Assembly: GCA_022747635.1 (NCBI GenBank) | Contig: JAKTNV010000024.1 | Coordinates: 6,322,665 to 6,386,664 of the forward strand | DNA from: Hetaerina americana | Taxonomy: Eukaryota > Arthropoda > Insecta > Odonata > Calopterygidae | DNA: 64,000 nt | Reading direction: 5' to 3' | Shown here: in pieces, positions 14,768 through 25,900 of the stretch | Layout of the letters: every line of letters starts with the position of its first letter | Numbering within the stretch: the stretch's first letter is position 1 | Made by a program: the position numbers and the translations under genes | The notes under the pieces: model-generated | The model's input: the letters and a program-made list of their open reading frames with translations, nothing else | Told to the model about the DNA's origin: nothing | Databases searched by the model: none

Positions 14768-15199
14768 GAAGGGAAGAAGGGTGCGAAGTCACGCCGGAAA
14801 TAACTTCCTTTATTTATGAGAGAAATTGGAAGCCGTAAATGGAAGTGAGCACGCGGAGAGGAAAAAAATAGAATAATACGGGAGAAAATATTGGATAATG
14901 GGGGGGTATTTCACTTATAAAAGGATTAAACAAAATATTTCATTCTGGCGCCCACTATGAAAACTCCGTTACCCGTGCTTTCAGCATACGTGCTCCCCCT
15001 TATATTTTAGCTTATCTGATTGTTTTATGGCTTCTCCCATTACGCGTCGGATTATCTGGAAGGAATGTGAGTGACATTAGTCTGCGACGACCAATTTTAC
15101 GTTAGTTCAAATCTCTAAAAGGTACCAACCTAAAATTAAGGGAGATTTCCCCGGCTATTACACAAACAGTCTTGAGCGGCAGGTATAATTAGGTAAGTA

Positions 15200-16531
15200 C
15201 TACCTTGATCAAAAATTTCCCGGAATTTATTCAGAAAATTAAAAATACAAGTTTATTCATCTAAATCTATATTGTCCCCTTCAAAGTAATCCCCATCGAC
15301 TGCAACACACTTATGCCAGCGCTTGATCCAATCCTCGAAACATTTTTTATATTCGGTTTTCGGTATGTCCATCAGTGCTTCCTGCGATTTTTCCATTACT
15401 TCCTCTCGGCTGCTAAAACGCGTTCCCCGTAATGGTTTTTTAACTCGATTGAACAGAAAGAAGTCACAGGGAGCCAAATCAGGTGAATTCGGTGGCTGTT
15501 GGATGGTATTTGTTGCATTTTTCGTCAAAAAATTACGAATAATGATAGCACTGTGCGACGGTGCGTTATCATGGTGCAAAATCCACGAGTTTTCTGCCCA
15601 CATTTCTGGTCTCTTTCGGCGAATTGCTTCACGCAAACGTCTCATAACGCCCAAATAATACTCTTTGTTTACTGTCTGGCCTTCTGGCAAAAGTCATGAT
15701 GCACTACACAGTTGTAATCCATGAAAACCGTCAGCATTGCCTTCTTTTTTGACTGAAAACGACGTGGTTTTTTTGGTCTCGGCTCATTTGGTGAACGCCA
15801 TTCACTTGCCTGATGTCTGGATTGCGTGTCGTACTCATAAACCCACGTCTCGTCTCCAGTAATGATCCTTTTGATGAATGTGGGATCGGATTCAGCCTCG
15901 CAAATCATGTCTTTTGCGACGTCAACACGGTCTCTTTTTTGCATGAAATTGAGGTCTTTCGGCACCAACTTTGCTGCTACACGACGGAAACCCAAATCAT
16001 TAACCACAATGTCTTGGGCGGATCCATAGGCAATGTTCAAGTCCTCCGCTATTTCTCTGATGGTTAATTTGCGGTTATTGACCAACATTTCTTTTACTTT
16101 ATCAATTTTTTCACCGACTTTCGATGTCGATGGTCTGCCACTGCGTTCATCATCTTCGATTGACTCACGACCACTTCTGAACCGCTCGTGCCACTGGTAA
16201 ACGACCGTTTTTTTTAGAGAATCGTTGCCGAAACACTTTTCCAACATTTCCAACGTCCGTGCGCCACTAAATCCGTTTTTTACGCAAAATTTAATACAAG
16301 TTCGTTGTTGCAAATTTAAATCCATTTCTGCAATTGTAAAAAATCGCCAACACACACAGAGATAGATGTACTCTTGGCTACGTAACTTTTGCAAATGTCA
16401 AGTTATGACACTAAGATTTAAAGGGAATATCAACAACAGATGTACCAATTTAACAAAAAAAAACAGAACTCAAATCGGAACGATGGGAGCGCCACACGGT
16501 GGTTATTCCGGGAACTTTTTGATCAAGGTAG
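15200..16531 (-). mobile_element. mariner transposon, copy 1 (frameshifted)
   Basis: A complete 1332-bp element bounded by TA on both sides (15198-15199 and 16532-16533). Its terminal inverted repeats are about 27 bp, begin CTACCTTGATCAAAAA and differ at one position between the ends. Apart from a handful of substitutions and one missing base it matches the copy at 30732-32064, which lies in the opposite orientation. The intact TA duplication and near-identity point to recent transposition. Confidence 0.93.
15253..16325 (-). pseudogene. mariner transposase, 1-bp frameshift
   Basis: The transposase reads from ATG (complement of 16323-16325) through the helix-turn-helix region and the first catalytic motif, GDETWVYEYD. 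At about 15688-15695 one A is missing from an A-run that is longer in the intact copy. The frame then shifts and ends shortly after at 15669. The second half continues in another minus frame (15253-15690) with HHDNAPSHSA and LAPCD. Compared with copy 2 I also noted Lys for Arg in the VAAKLV motif, Cys for Gly in the DYN-VV motif and Asp for Glu just before the frameshift. Because the break lies between the first and second catalytic Asp, this copy should make no active enzyme. It keeps both ends and could still be moved by a transposase from elsewhere. Confidence 0.92.
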
Positions 16532-19500
16532 TATACTTTCTTGTTTATCTTTCTCCAAATTCGACTATGACATTGCTGTGAAACGAAATGAATCTTGATG
16601 GGCAAACGAAGCGCTGAGCATAAGTAATTGTACCCACAGCTCAACCACTCCACTCGGCAGTAACGGTTAAGTACGAGCTCTTGTAGCCCGTATATAGTGT
16701 GTACGGATGTCCTTATTGCGGATGTATGAGTGACTCCCTTTCCACAAACGCAAAATTGGAGGAGTAATATTTTTATACCCACTCTTTCGTTGTGTTGTTT
16801 AGCCGTCGGAAATTTGGCAGCTTTTTTTAGACTGTCATTGAGCCACGGTTTCTATCATTTAACTCATTTTCTAGCTACTGCTAAACGATCTAAATGAAAA
16901 TAGCCGATAATTTACTTTCAATTCAGTGACATTCCTTTTTTTCAGGATCTTTTTCTGCTGAACATTTCTTATCGGCTTCTCAACTTTATATTCCTCCCTA
17001 AAACACGCGTATTCCCTAAATATAATAGAAAATACTATATATGATGCATACAAAGTGCTCTACATATAGGTCTTGCTCGCGTAGTCCCCTTCTGCTTCTG
17101 CCTCAAACTGAATAATCTCTTTAAGCGTTTGACAGTAGTATTACACACAATGTTTTTCGTCGGAAAATGATTTTACCTATGATAAGTCTCCATAGTTTCC
17201 GTGGAAATCTCTGTGTCTACTTATTGCGCCTTCTAATCCTTCTATTGCGCATTCTTCCCCATTTTTCTCAAAAATCGATTCAAGTATTAATTTTATGGAC
17301 ATTTTTTTCAAGGCTGGTCTGTTTTGCCTCTCGCCAGGGAAAACTGAATTCAGTCGCTTTCTAGGTTGGAAGTTCTAAATTTAATTCTAGTTTGCTTCCA
17401 GAAAGGTTTTGGTAGTTTCACTAAGATTAAATAGTTTCCTAAAAATAAAAATTTTAGACTTCCTGAACCTGTGGCTATTTTTTTATCCTGTTGATTGAAA
17501 TTCTCTTGGAAAACAGGAGTAGTTGTTATGCAGCAATTCATCTCTGCTGCGTATTTCATTAACTTTATCTGATGCTCGGTTGCTTTAAAACTATTGACTG
17601 TAGTATAAAAGAAATTGTCTACTGATGTTGGTGCACATGTGAATTTTACAGTTCAAAAGATTGAGGCAACGTGTTTCCATTTAATGAAGTAAAAGATAAA
17701 AAGTACGAATACCTACCGTCGAGAGAAAAATCAAATATGCCGCATATCTAATCCAAAGATGCCGGTGATTTGATATTTCAATTAAAATGGCATTAATATA
17801 CAATGGAAGCGTGATTCCCGTGAAAATAAATCTTAAGCATCGTCATTTTTTTGCATTTTGATCTCAGTAAATGGACATCCACGACGGATTTGTTTTCCGT
17901 TTGGTTGCTCCCTTTACCACGTTTTTGCAAATGGTTTGTTGGTTGTTTGGCGTGGCGCTTCTCAAGTTTTCTGCTGTGGTTGAATGTGAAATTCTTTTTG
18001 TTTCGCCAAAATGGGGTTATCATCACTGTCTGAGAGCACGTCTGTCACGTATGAGGGTATTTATAAGTGAGAATAATTCGCAGTACGTGCCTAAAGGATG
18101 CCGATGAAAGGTGGCTGGACATTGGGGAGTTGACAGAAAAAATAAGACATAAATGAATCATTTACGATAACATATACGGTTAAACCGATGACGATGATAT
18201 TTTTAGTTTAATTTCTATCATTCATCGCCAATATTTATAAATTAGTGCGCCACCAGGCTGCTATGCTGAGAAGTCGACAGTGGACGAGATCGTTCGTTGC
18301 GTCATCAAATAGTATAAAATCTTACATCGTCTTATACATGTCTTGCGGGTTAGTGTCTATGAATGCTATTTTTACCTTTACACTGGGCGCACATCGAGAA
18401 ATTCTTTGAATTATGTACCATTTCATTTAGTTTTTCATCCTCCGAAAACGTTTATTTAGTATAGTAATTTTGCTACAGAACAGAATATTTTTGCAACTGC
18501 TGCTATTCATATCTAGAGAGATCAAGTTCCCGCCAATTTTTTCCAGTTTAGATTTTCATACCCTTTCGGAATATACGATCAAGTGCTGCCTTAGACTTAC
18601 GGAAAACTCTATAAATCAATCGATTTATACTTGCGTGCGTATCCATTGTTTTAATCATTGCTTTCACAGACAACCAAAAGATATTCCATCGAATATGTTT
18701 GAAACTTTTAAACTGTTTACCCTACTGGAAATTTGGTAGTTTTCATGGGAATTCATTATAGCCTGTTGCAAGTTCCATGGGAATAAATAGAAACCGCTAC
18801 ATTTTTCTACGTAAGGTAGTTGAAAATCTGAGGTTCCTGAGATATAAGTATTAAGAAATTCAGAGAAGGAAATATAAACTAATAAGAAATATCTGAAAGC
18901 ATCACGATGAAATTTATGAGTTCCAAGTGAACCGTTATAGAAACTTGGCATTTAAAATTGAACTATATGTAGGAAGAATAATAATCTCAAACAAAAATAT
19001 ACCGCACAATAAACCGCAAGGCTTCGACACGGATAGGTATACGCGTTTGAGGCAGCTTTTTGGGAAATCAAAGAAAGTTTTTTCGCTCCATTTTCATTGT
19101 TAGAATAATCTTATTTTCATTCGCGTTATTAATGTTCCCGAAACGGTTTCCATCTTCATTGGAATCGGTGCTTTGCACACATTTTCTTCATGCCCTGCGG
19201 ATCATATAAAACGCGTTATCTGCAAATATGCACCGCGTTGGTTACCTCCAAGGATGAATCCCTCGCGGAATCTTTCCCGCCCACCACAGAGCTTCCACCC
19301 TCCTCCCTTCCCCACGGGTTCCCCGAGGGGTACCGCGGCCACCCCCTCTATCCGCCCCCACTTTCACCCTTCCTCATTCCACCTCCCGCACCGTCAAAGA
19401 AACGGAGCCGGTTTCGTTTCGCGTCCGCAGGGGTGGCGGTGATGGGGGCCCTATGGGCGCGAAAGGCACGACCCGATTCGCCACGCTGAGCAACAACAAT

Positions 19501-20167
19501 GGGCCCGCATCTTGATCCAGGGTGTACCGCGCGCAGCGTGGAAAATGTGGGAAACTGGGAAATCTGCAAATATCCCTCCCAAGTATCGAAAGAGTTGCGA
19601 GCAGAGAAAAAAAATAAACCTTCTTTCGCCGACACCGCCAAAGGAGAATAGGTTGGATAAAAGTTCGTGCACGTCAACTTCGCATTTTCATTCAAGTATG
19701 TTTCTGTTTGGTCTGTAAACGTTTTAAGCCAACCCTGCGAGGCGACTCGTGGGCGAGAGTTCGGTACCAGTAGTGTTGTGATTAACTCCTTGTGTGTTAA
19801 TCGGAGTGTGCGTAAAAAAAGGCAAATGACAACGTCTTTTTATAGAAAAGGTCTTGGCGTTTAACGTTTTTTGCGTTGATCACGAATAGAATATACGTGT
19901 AATTTTAGAAAAAAATCATCCTTTTATCCGTGGTAGTCGATTCTTAATGATCACTTTAAATAATACCCCTTAAAATCCATAAAATAGATTCGGCGATTAA
20001 GCGTTCTATAGTACATATTAATTAAAAAGCCTTGTCTTCAAAAGAATCAGTTTTAGGATATTTTGCTGTGTTGCTCGTAGGATGACATTATAAAATTATT
20101 TTGATAAAAGATTTGGTGTTTTCCCGGCGTAACAGCTGCGTGAATTCCTCTCGGGTCCTCCACCGGG

Positions 20168-20250
20168 TTATATCGTCCATATCGGCCGACGTTTCGATGT
20201 CCGACTCGGCCATCGTCTTCAGGGCTTTCAGAACGATATGGACGATATAA
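20168..20250. mobile_element. 83-bp foldback with hammerhead-like core
   Basis: Perfect 17-bp terminal inverted repeats (20168-20184 and 20234-20250) contain ATATCGTCCATATCG. On the minus strand the interior reads CTGAAGA, one extra base, a GATG/CATC stem, then GAAAC. This resembles the CUGANGA...GAAA core of hammerhead ribozymes, but I see no convincing stem III followed by a GUH cleavage site, so self-cleavage is unlikely. Such motifs are described from Penelope-like retroelements; assigning it to that group is inference. Confidence 0.5.
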
Positions 20251-20446
20251 AATTATTTGGCATCTGAAAACTCTATTGATATAGAATTTTCAGGACACAG
20301 CACGAAACTAAACACGAAAAATCTTTGACAAACATACGATATGAAATCGCTGTCACTCGTATCTTTCTCTCGAGATCCGAAAAAGTCTGGTTATTTTTCA
20401 TTTCCTCTGCTATTAATTTCTAAGTGTTGGAATTATTGAGGCGTTT

Positions 20447-20507
20447 TTCTTTTTGGGTTCTATGGGATTTTTTGAGTTTCGTAATTTTTTAAAATTGGAT
20501 AGCCAAC
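20447..20507 (+). repeat. Dispersed repeat, copy 1
   Basis: About 60 bases with the core GGGATTTTTTGAGTTTCGTA recur at 21825-21885 in the same orientation with few differences. No ends or tRNA-like parts are visible, so the family is unknown. Confidence 0.6.
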
Positions 20508-21824
20508 TTGCTCACCACGAATTTTTTGACGGTCCAACTAGACAATTATGCAATATCTTCTCTGTTTTCCTATTTTTATTCTTTATTTCGCTGTATTTTA
20601 TGTTTGGGGCAGGAAATTTTTCGCTGAAGCGTTTCCAAAGTACAGCATTTCCTCATCGTATATCCTTGGAATTTCTAAAACCCGGATTGATCGGAAATAT
20701 TGAATTTAATTTTTATTTGGTCAAAAAATTTAAGGAAGTAAGATGGAATTAATTGTATTTACCGCATTTTATACAATTATGAGCTAATTTTGATTTGTCC
20801 GATACCTTCCTCACTCAATTTTTATTTCGGGAACTATCAGCACCAATATTAAAGTGATATGATGTGAACGGTCACCAGAAGGCTCGAAAAACTTATCTAA
20901 CAACATAATTCTAGCCCCACTACCCCATAATTGATGAATTCTTCACTTCCTATTACGTTATGTTGTAGCCCAAAAGTCCCAACCCAATCGCAGTTTTTGT
21001 CTCACGATCTTTAGGAAGATGGTTTACTTGGCATTGGAGTGAAAACTTCGGGAGGAACGAGAATGCATTGATTCCCCTCCTGTCCGAGCCATCCGACGCC
21101 GGGACTGCTATCTCCAAGTAAGAGATGATTCCGGCCTCCTCCGACACCCTCGCATCCTTCGCAAACCGCTTCCCCTCGGACCTCCCCCGCCCCCCTTCCC
21201 TACCCGTCTCCCTGCATCCTCTCTCGGCTGCAGTTCCCCTTTCCTCCTCCTTCCCTTCTCCACCTCAACCTCGCGAGCGGTTGGGGGAAGATATCCGCGA
21301 GTGTGGTCTCCGCACACCATTGGCGTTCTTTCTCTTTCCGACGACTGGCTGTCGCCATCGGTGATGATGTTCTGTTCGGTACTGTACTATATAATGCGTC
21401 GTCATTATTCAATACTGTCAAAGAACGTGAATAACTCCACGGAGTTTGAGAAATTCTTTGCGGAAACACGTAGATTGGGGGTTTTCACGTGACTTCTGGA
21501 CGCGTAGGCTTCGTTCATGTTCTTCCCCCGAACTTCGCGAATTCAGCTTTCGTTACATTTTAACAGGTACGTCTTAGGTCGCCACGATATTAAGTATTCA
21601 TTCGTATAAAATCACTGGAGGTTGTAATGTGGCAAGGTTAAGGCAAGTGGAAAACCTCTGGAATACGACAAGATCTGGTTGCGTCTCAAAGGATCAAGAA
21701 TAATTTTGATGTCGCCTTATTTCAACTAACATTTGGAGGGACAAAATATTTCCATATCAGGTTACGGTTGCGTTCCCAAAATATCTCATTTTTATTAATA
21801 GTCACATTCTTGACAAAATATTTT

Positions 21825-21885
21825 TGGGTTCCCTGGGATTTTTTGAGTTTCGTAATTTTTTAAACTTGGATAGTCAAATCAGCCT
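21825..21885 (+). repeat. Dispersed repeat, copy 2
   Basis: The same core as at 20447-20507, with a few substitutions. The flanking sequences are unrelated, so this is a dispersed repeat rather than a long segmental duplication. Confidence 0.6.
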
Positions 21886-22860
21886 CGGTTACTTATTGAT
21901 AATGTGATGCTACTTTGCTATTTTTGAAATAAGTTTTCATAGGTCTGATGAGCGTAACCAAGGTATTTTCTATAGGACCTCAACCCGGTCGAGAAAAAAA
22001 TTCCAGTCAGTGCATTTTTAAAGCTATTTCACTCCATCCTCCTTGGTCAGGCTCTTTATTTCATCTACAATTAAAATAAATATCTTTTTTTGCGTACTGC
22101 GGTCGAACCAGAGGCAAAAAGCAAACAAAAGGACTTTCCTTTGCCATAAAGTTTATGATTCATAGATTCTTTAGTGTCACAAAGAGTTAAAGTCAATGCA
22201 CAAAATAAACAATTTTATCTTGAGAAATATCAAAGGGCATTAAATATTAATGTATATTAAATTGGTCTGTTTTTAGCGAATGGGGATTTTTTTTCATATT
22301 ATTTACTCTTCCGAGTTTCCACGTTGAGAATTATTTTGTTTTAGACTTTGGTTTGTATCTCTTTGGCGCGGCGGAATCCCTCAATTTCATTAAACCCCCT
22401 GTCACATGAAACTTAACTCTGATCGCTAATTCCTAGCCCGATTTCTTCGCGTGATATCTACCCTCATTCACGATCGCTTGTTAAATAATCACACCATTCC
22501 ACTTTATAATTTATGCTTATGCAGTGGAAAGAGGACTATAAAATATGATGCAGATATAACATAGTATAATGGAATATATAACATATTTGTACTTGTGTGA
22601 TTATTCAACAAGTTAATATGTTCGCCGACCTCATCATTATACCTGAATCCACGCAAATCGTTGGTTGATTGGTTAAAATAAATTTTTGCACAATAAATTG
22701 CACGGATAAAAAATGTTGGATCACTTTTTGCTGAAAAGTCCTCGCATGTGTTGCAGATGTTTCGTAGAGTCTATGCGATATGAAAATACACAATTACGCA
22801 TACATTTTCCTAGTCATGCATGTCATTCGATTGCGAGAACCAGCTTCTGGCATTTGTGTG

Positions 22861-22924
22861 CACATCAGTGGATGACTCCGTTAAAGTTACTGTTGCGTCA
22901 TTTCCCGCACACTTTCTTTAAAAT
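22861..22924 (+). repeat. GGATGACTCCGTTAAAG repeat, diverged copy
   Basis: It shares GGATGACTCCGTTAAAGTTA, CTGTTGCG and CCCGCA with the two closely similar copies at 29524-29587 and 29856-29922, and is more diverged from them. The family is unknown; it may be a SINE body or tail module. Confidence 0.6.
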
Positions 22925-25900
22925 TGATGTTGAATAGACAAGGACTGCGCCGGAAGAAGAGAATTCAATTTGTTGCTATCTCTAATTTTGTCAGGAGAAA
23001 CGAATATCAATCTTTCAATATCAACATTCGAATATCAATTTCTTTCAACTTCTCATACTTTTTTGTGATTCTACGTCCGTGGTCCTATTCACAAATATAG
23101 GTTTAGCTGTGGATGTCTGATTAAACTTTCCCGACTGTCGATTTGGACCGAACCGGTCAATTTTGTATAATTCCATCTATATATTATATCTGAGTGTGTA
23201 CTATTAACAGTAGGTATGTGCCATTCAAGCCAATTTCAAGCTCAGTTAATCGCCTTTATGCTAACGGAGGTTCCGTTAATGCTTTGAACTCAATCTAGGT
23301 TCGATGTATTTTGAAGATATTCTAATATTTAAAAGGTTGCGGATATGGTGGGGTTAATTATTCGAAAATGGAATTTCCTCATGTAACAATTATCCGGGTT
23401 TAGAGGATTTTAAATTTAGTGGGAAAACATCTTTCTTGATTTTATCTGGGCGGCGAGTAATTGACTAGGTTTTTCGTCAGGACACAATTTTTTCGTAACA
23501 CCGACCACATTGGCGCGAGGGGTGAATTTGCATATCTGTCTCAAAAGCAATTTCTGAAATTGTTATAACCGGGAAAGTAAATATATCGTCGGCAAACAGT
23601 TATTTGAATTCCGGAAATACTAGTTTTCATGTGCCAGAATAGATATTTTTTCTTATTGTTAAAGAAACGGGAACTTGCAAATAATATTAAATCAAACAGT
23701 AGTAACCATCTTGTGAAATTTTGATGAAGAAATGTTTAATTATTTACAGTCTTCTTGTTAGTTGCTTACAAATTACTGAATAATTATTACATTTTGTGTT
23801 ATTTCATAATAGGGGTTTTATGTGTGTAGCAGTGCCATGTAATGTCGCCTTTACAACGGCTCTCCGTTTATCCTCAGCGATTAAGTCGGAATTCCAACGA
23901 TGTAAGCATCACGAACACCAAGTGAACATCCGGTAGCTAATTTATTTCGGTAGTCGGTATTGTTATCGAATCCTATTGTCGACCTGAGGATCGATATATG
24001 AGCGTTTATGCATATGGACGTGTTGTCGATGGCCATTGCTACCTCTGGCGAGCGCGTCGACCGGCGCTTCTTGCGATGAAAGAGAGAGAGGGAGAGGGAC
24101 AAGCGTCAAACCCCCCTTTCGCCTTTTCCAGAAGACTGCGATGGAGTCAGTAGTCTCACAGCCGCCGACCCTTCCCTCTCGCCGTTCTCACATCCTCCCT
24201 TCCTCTCTTCGCCCCCGCGTCCAAGGGAAGAAGAGTCGTGACTTCTCCCTCTCCTGGGGAAGAAGACGATGTGGAAGCGGGTAGGAGGGGGGAGAGAGTG
24301 AGAGAGAGAAGAGAACAGGTTTTCACTTCTCAGTTTGATCGCCCGCTGACCTTCAACCGCGTCCATCCGCCGCACCCCACCCTCCATCCTCCCCCTTCTC
24401 CGGGCTCCCTCCCCCCCTCGTGGAAGAGGTTGCCTCCTCCTACTCTCCGTGCGGGGAGGAAAGAGAGAGACTGGAATTCGTGTCCAAGAGGACTGCTTCG
24501 AACCCCGAGAAGGAAAGGGAGGGGATCGGAATTCGATCCCGGGGTTTTCCCTCCTACGGCCGCTTAAAATCCTATCCGGTTTACGCTGTGGTCTTTTTGA
24601 GGATCTTGTGGGCCGAATTTCAGACTCTCAGGGTCCATTTTGGTTTGCTAAGTAACACCTGAATAGAATGAAATCGTTCACCCAATTCGAGCCCGGTGAA
24701 ATCACCGTCGGTTGGAATTTCAGATAACATTAACTCAAGTAATAAGCGAAAAAAACGTAATTTAAGCGGCTAATGACCCTCACTCTGATATTAAATTTTA
24801 TATAAATATAAAGGTCTAATATTTGGCGATAGGGTGAACAGTATTGCATGAAAAACTACTCTACGCCGATGGTCGTCATAGAGAGAGTCATCGTAAGTCA
24901 ACCCCATGGCAACGGGGTATAGCTGCGGGTAATTGATATTGACATTTTATCGGAGTCACGTAACCTGACAGGTATGTTCACCGTTTTTGCTCACTTGAGT
25001 GTTTCGTTTGTAAAGTTTATTTTTGTTTCCTGAGGAACTTCCTGAAAGTATGTATTTCAGCATCTAAGCCAATCCCCTCAAAGCCTCACGTACACCCTTT
25101 CCATAACATTTGCGCTTAGGGCCTCGGTTCGGACGCGAAAATTGAGTATTGAATTCGATTCGATTGGCCAACATACCCGTGGAGCCATCATATGTCCGGG
25201 CATGATAATGTATCGTCACAGCCGGAATTCCCTGGCACGAACCCTGTGTTAGGGTATTGGCCCGGTTTTCTATTGCTGAGAGGATAATTGAGCCGTGGCA
25301 TTCACTCCCGTGGGTGCATAAAAGGCGCCTAGGTCCCGACAAGCGGGCTTCGAGCGACCCCACGCTCCCCCATAGGTTGCCATGTCATCGTCCGTCTGCC
25401 TCTCCGCTCGAAAAAAGGGTTGGGGCCATCGGCTGCGTCATCCTGTCTCCTGGGCAACGCCTTTTGCTTGTCTTTTTTAATTCGTAAAGACGGATTCCAG
25501 TCGGCTCGGCTCCCCACGAAGAGTCATGCTTAAGGGTGGACGAGGAACATCACTTTCACGGATTTTACCTACACTCTTTCAGTAATGAATTAACAAGCGC
25601 AATATGCAATGGATTTATGGTTTTCCAACTCACCCGATGGAAGCTTGGAATTAGCATCTTCTCACCGAAATTTGCTTGTCTATTGAGCCCACCGGAATTC
25701 TGCAAGGGTTCGTTTTGCTTTATGCAATACCTCTTGTGAGAATTTGTATTGAACAATCCATGAGGTAAAATACGATTTCATTATTTTTTTTATTTTGAAT
25801 CGAAAGTTTCGGTACCTAAGAGTACCGTTGAATATATTCATCGTCAGAAAGAAATTTCTCTTTTGTGAATTTCAGGCAGATCGGGCGGATGCAACTGTTG

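Larger units (their letters stand above)
16534..22860. other. Noncoding stretch
   Basis: No gene supported. It contains GC/pyrimidine-rich islands at about 19230-19500 and 21060-21340, the small foldback at 20168-20250, and a pair of about 60-bp direct repeats at 20447-20507 and 21825-21885. The remainder is AT-rich with short open frames only. Confidence 0.45.

Noticed and set aside
15323..15658. Plus-strand frames over the mariner copies (also 31196-31941 minus)
   Set aside because: These are mirror frames of the transposase on the opposite strand; they recur only because the element is duplicated.
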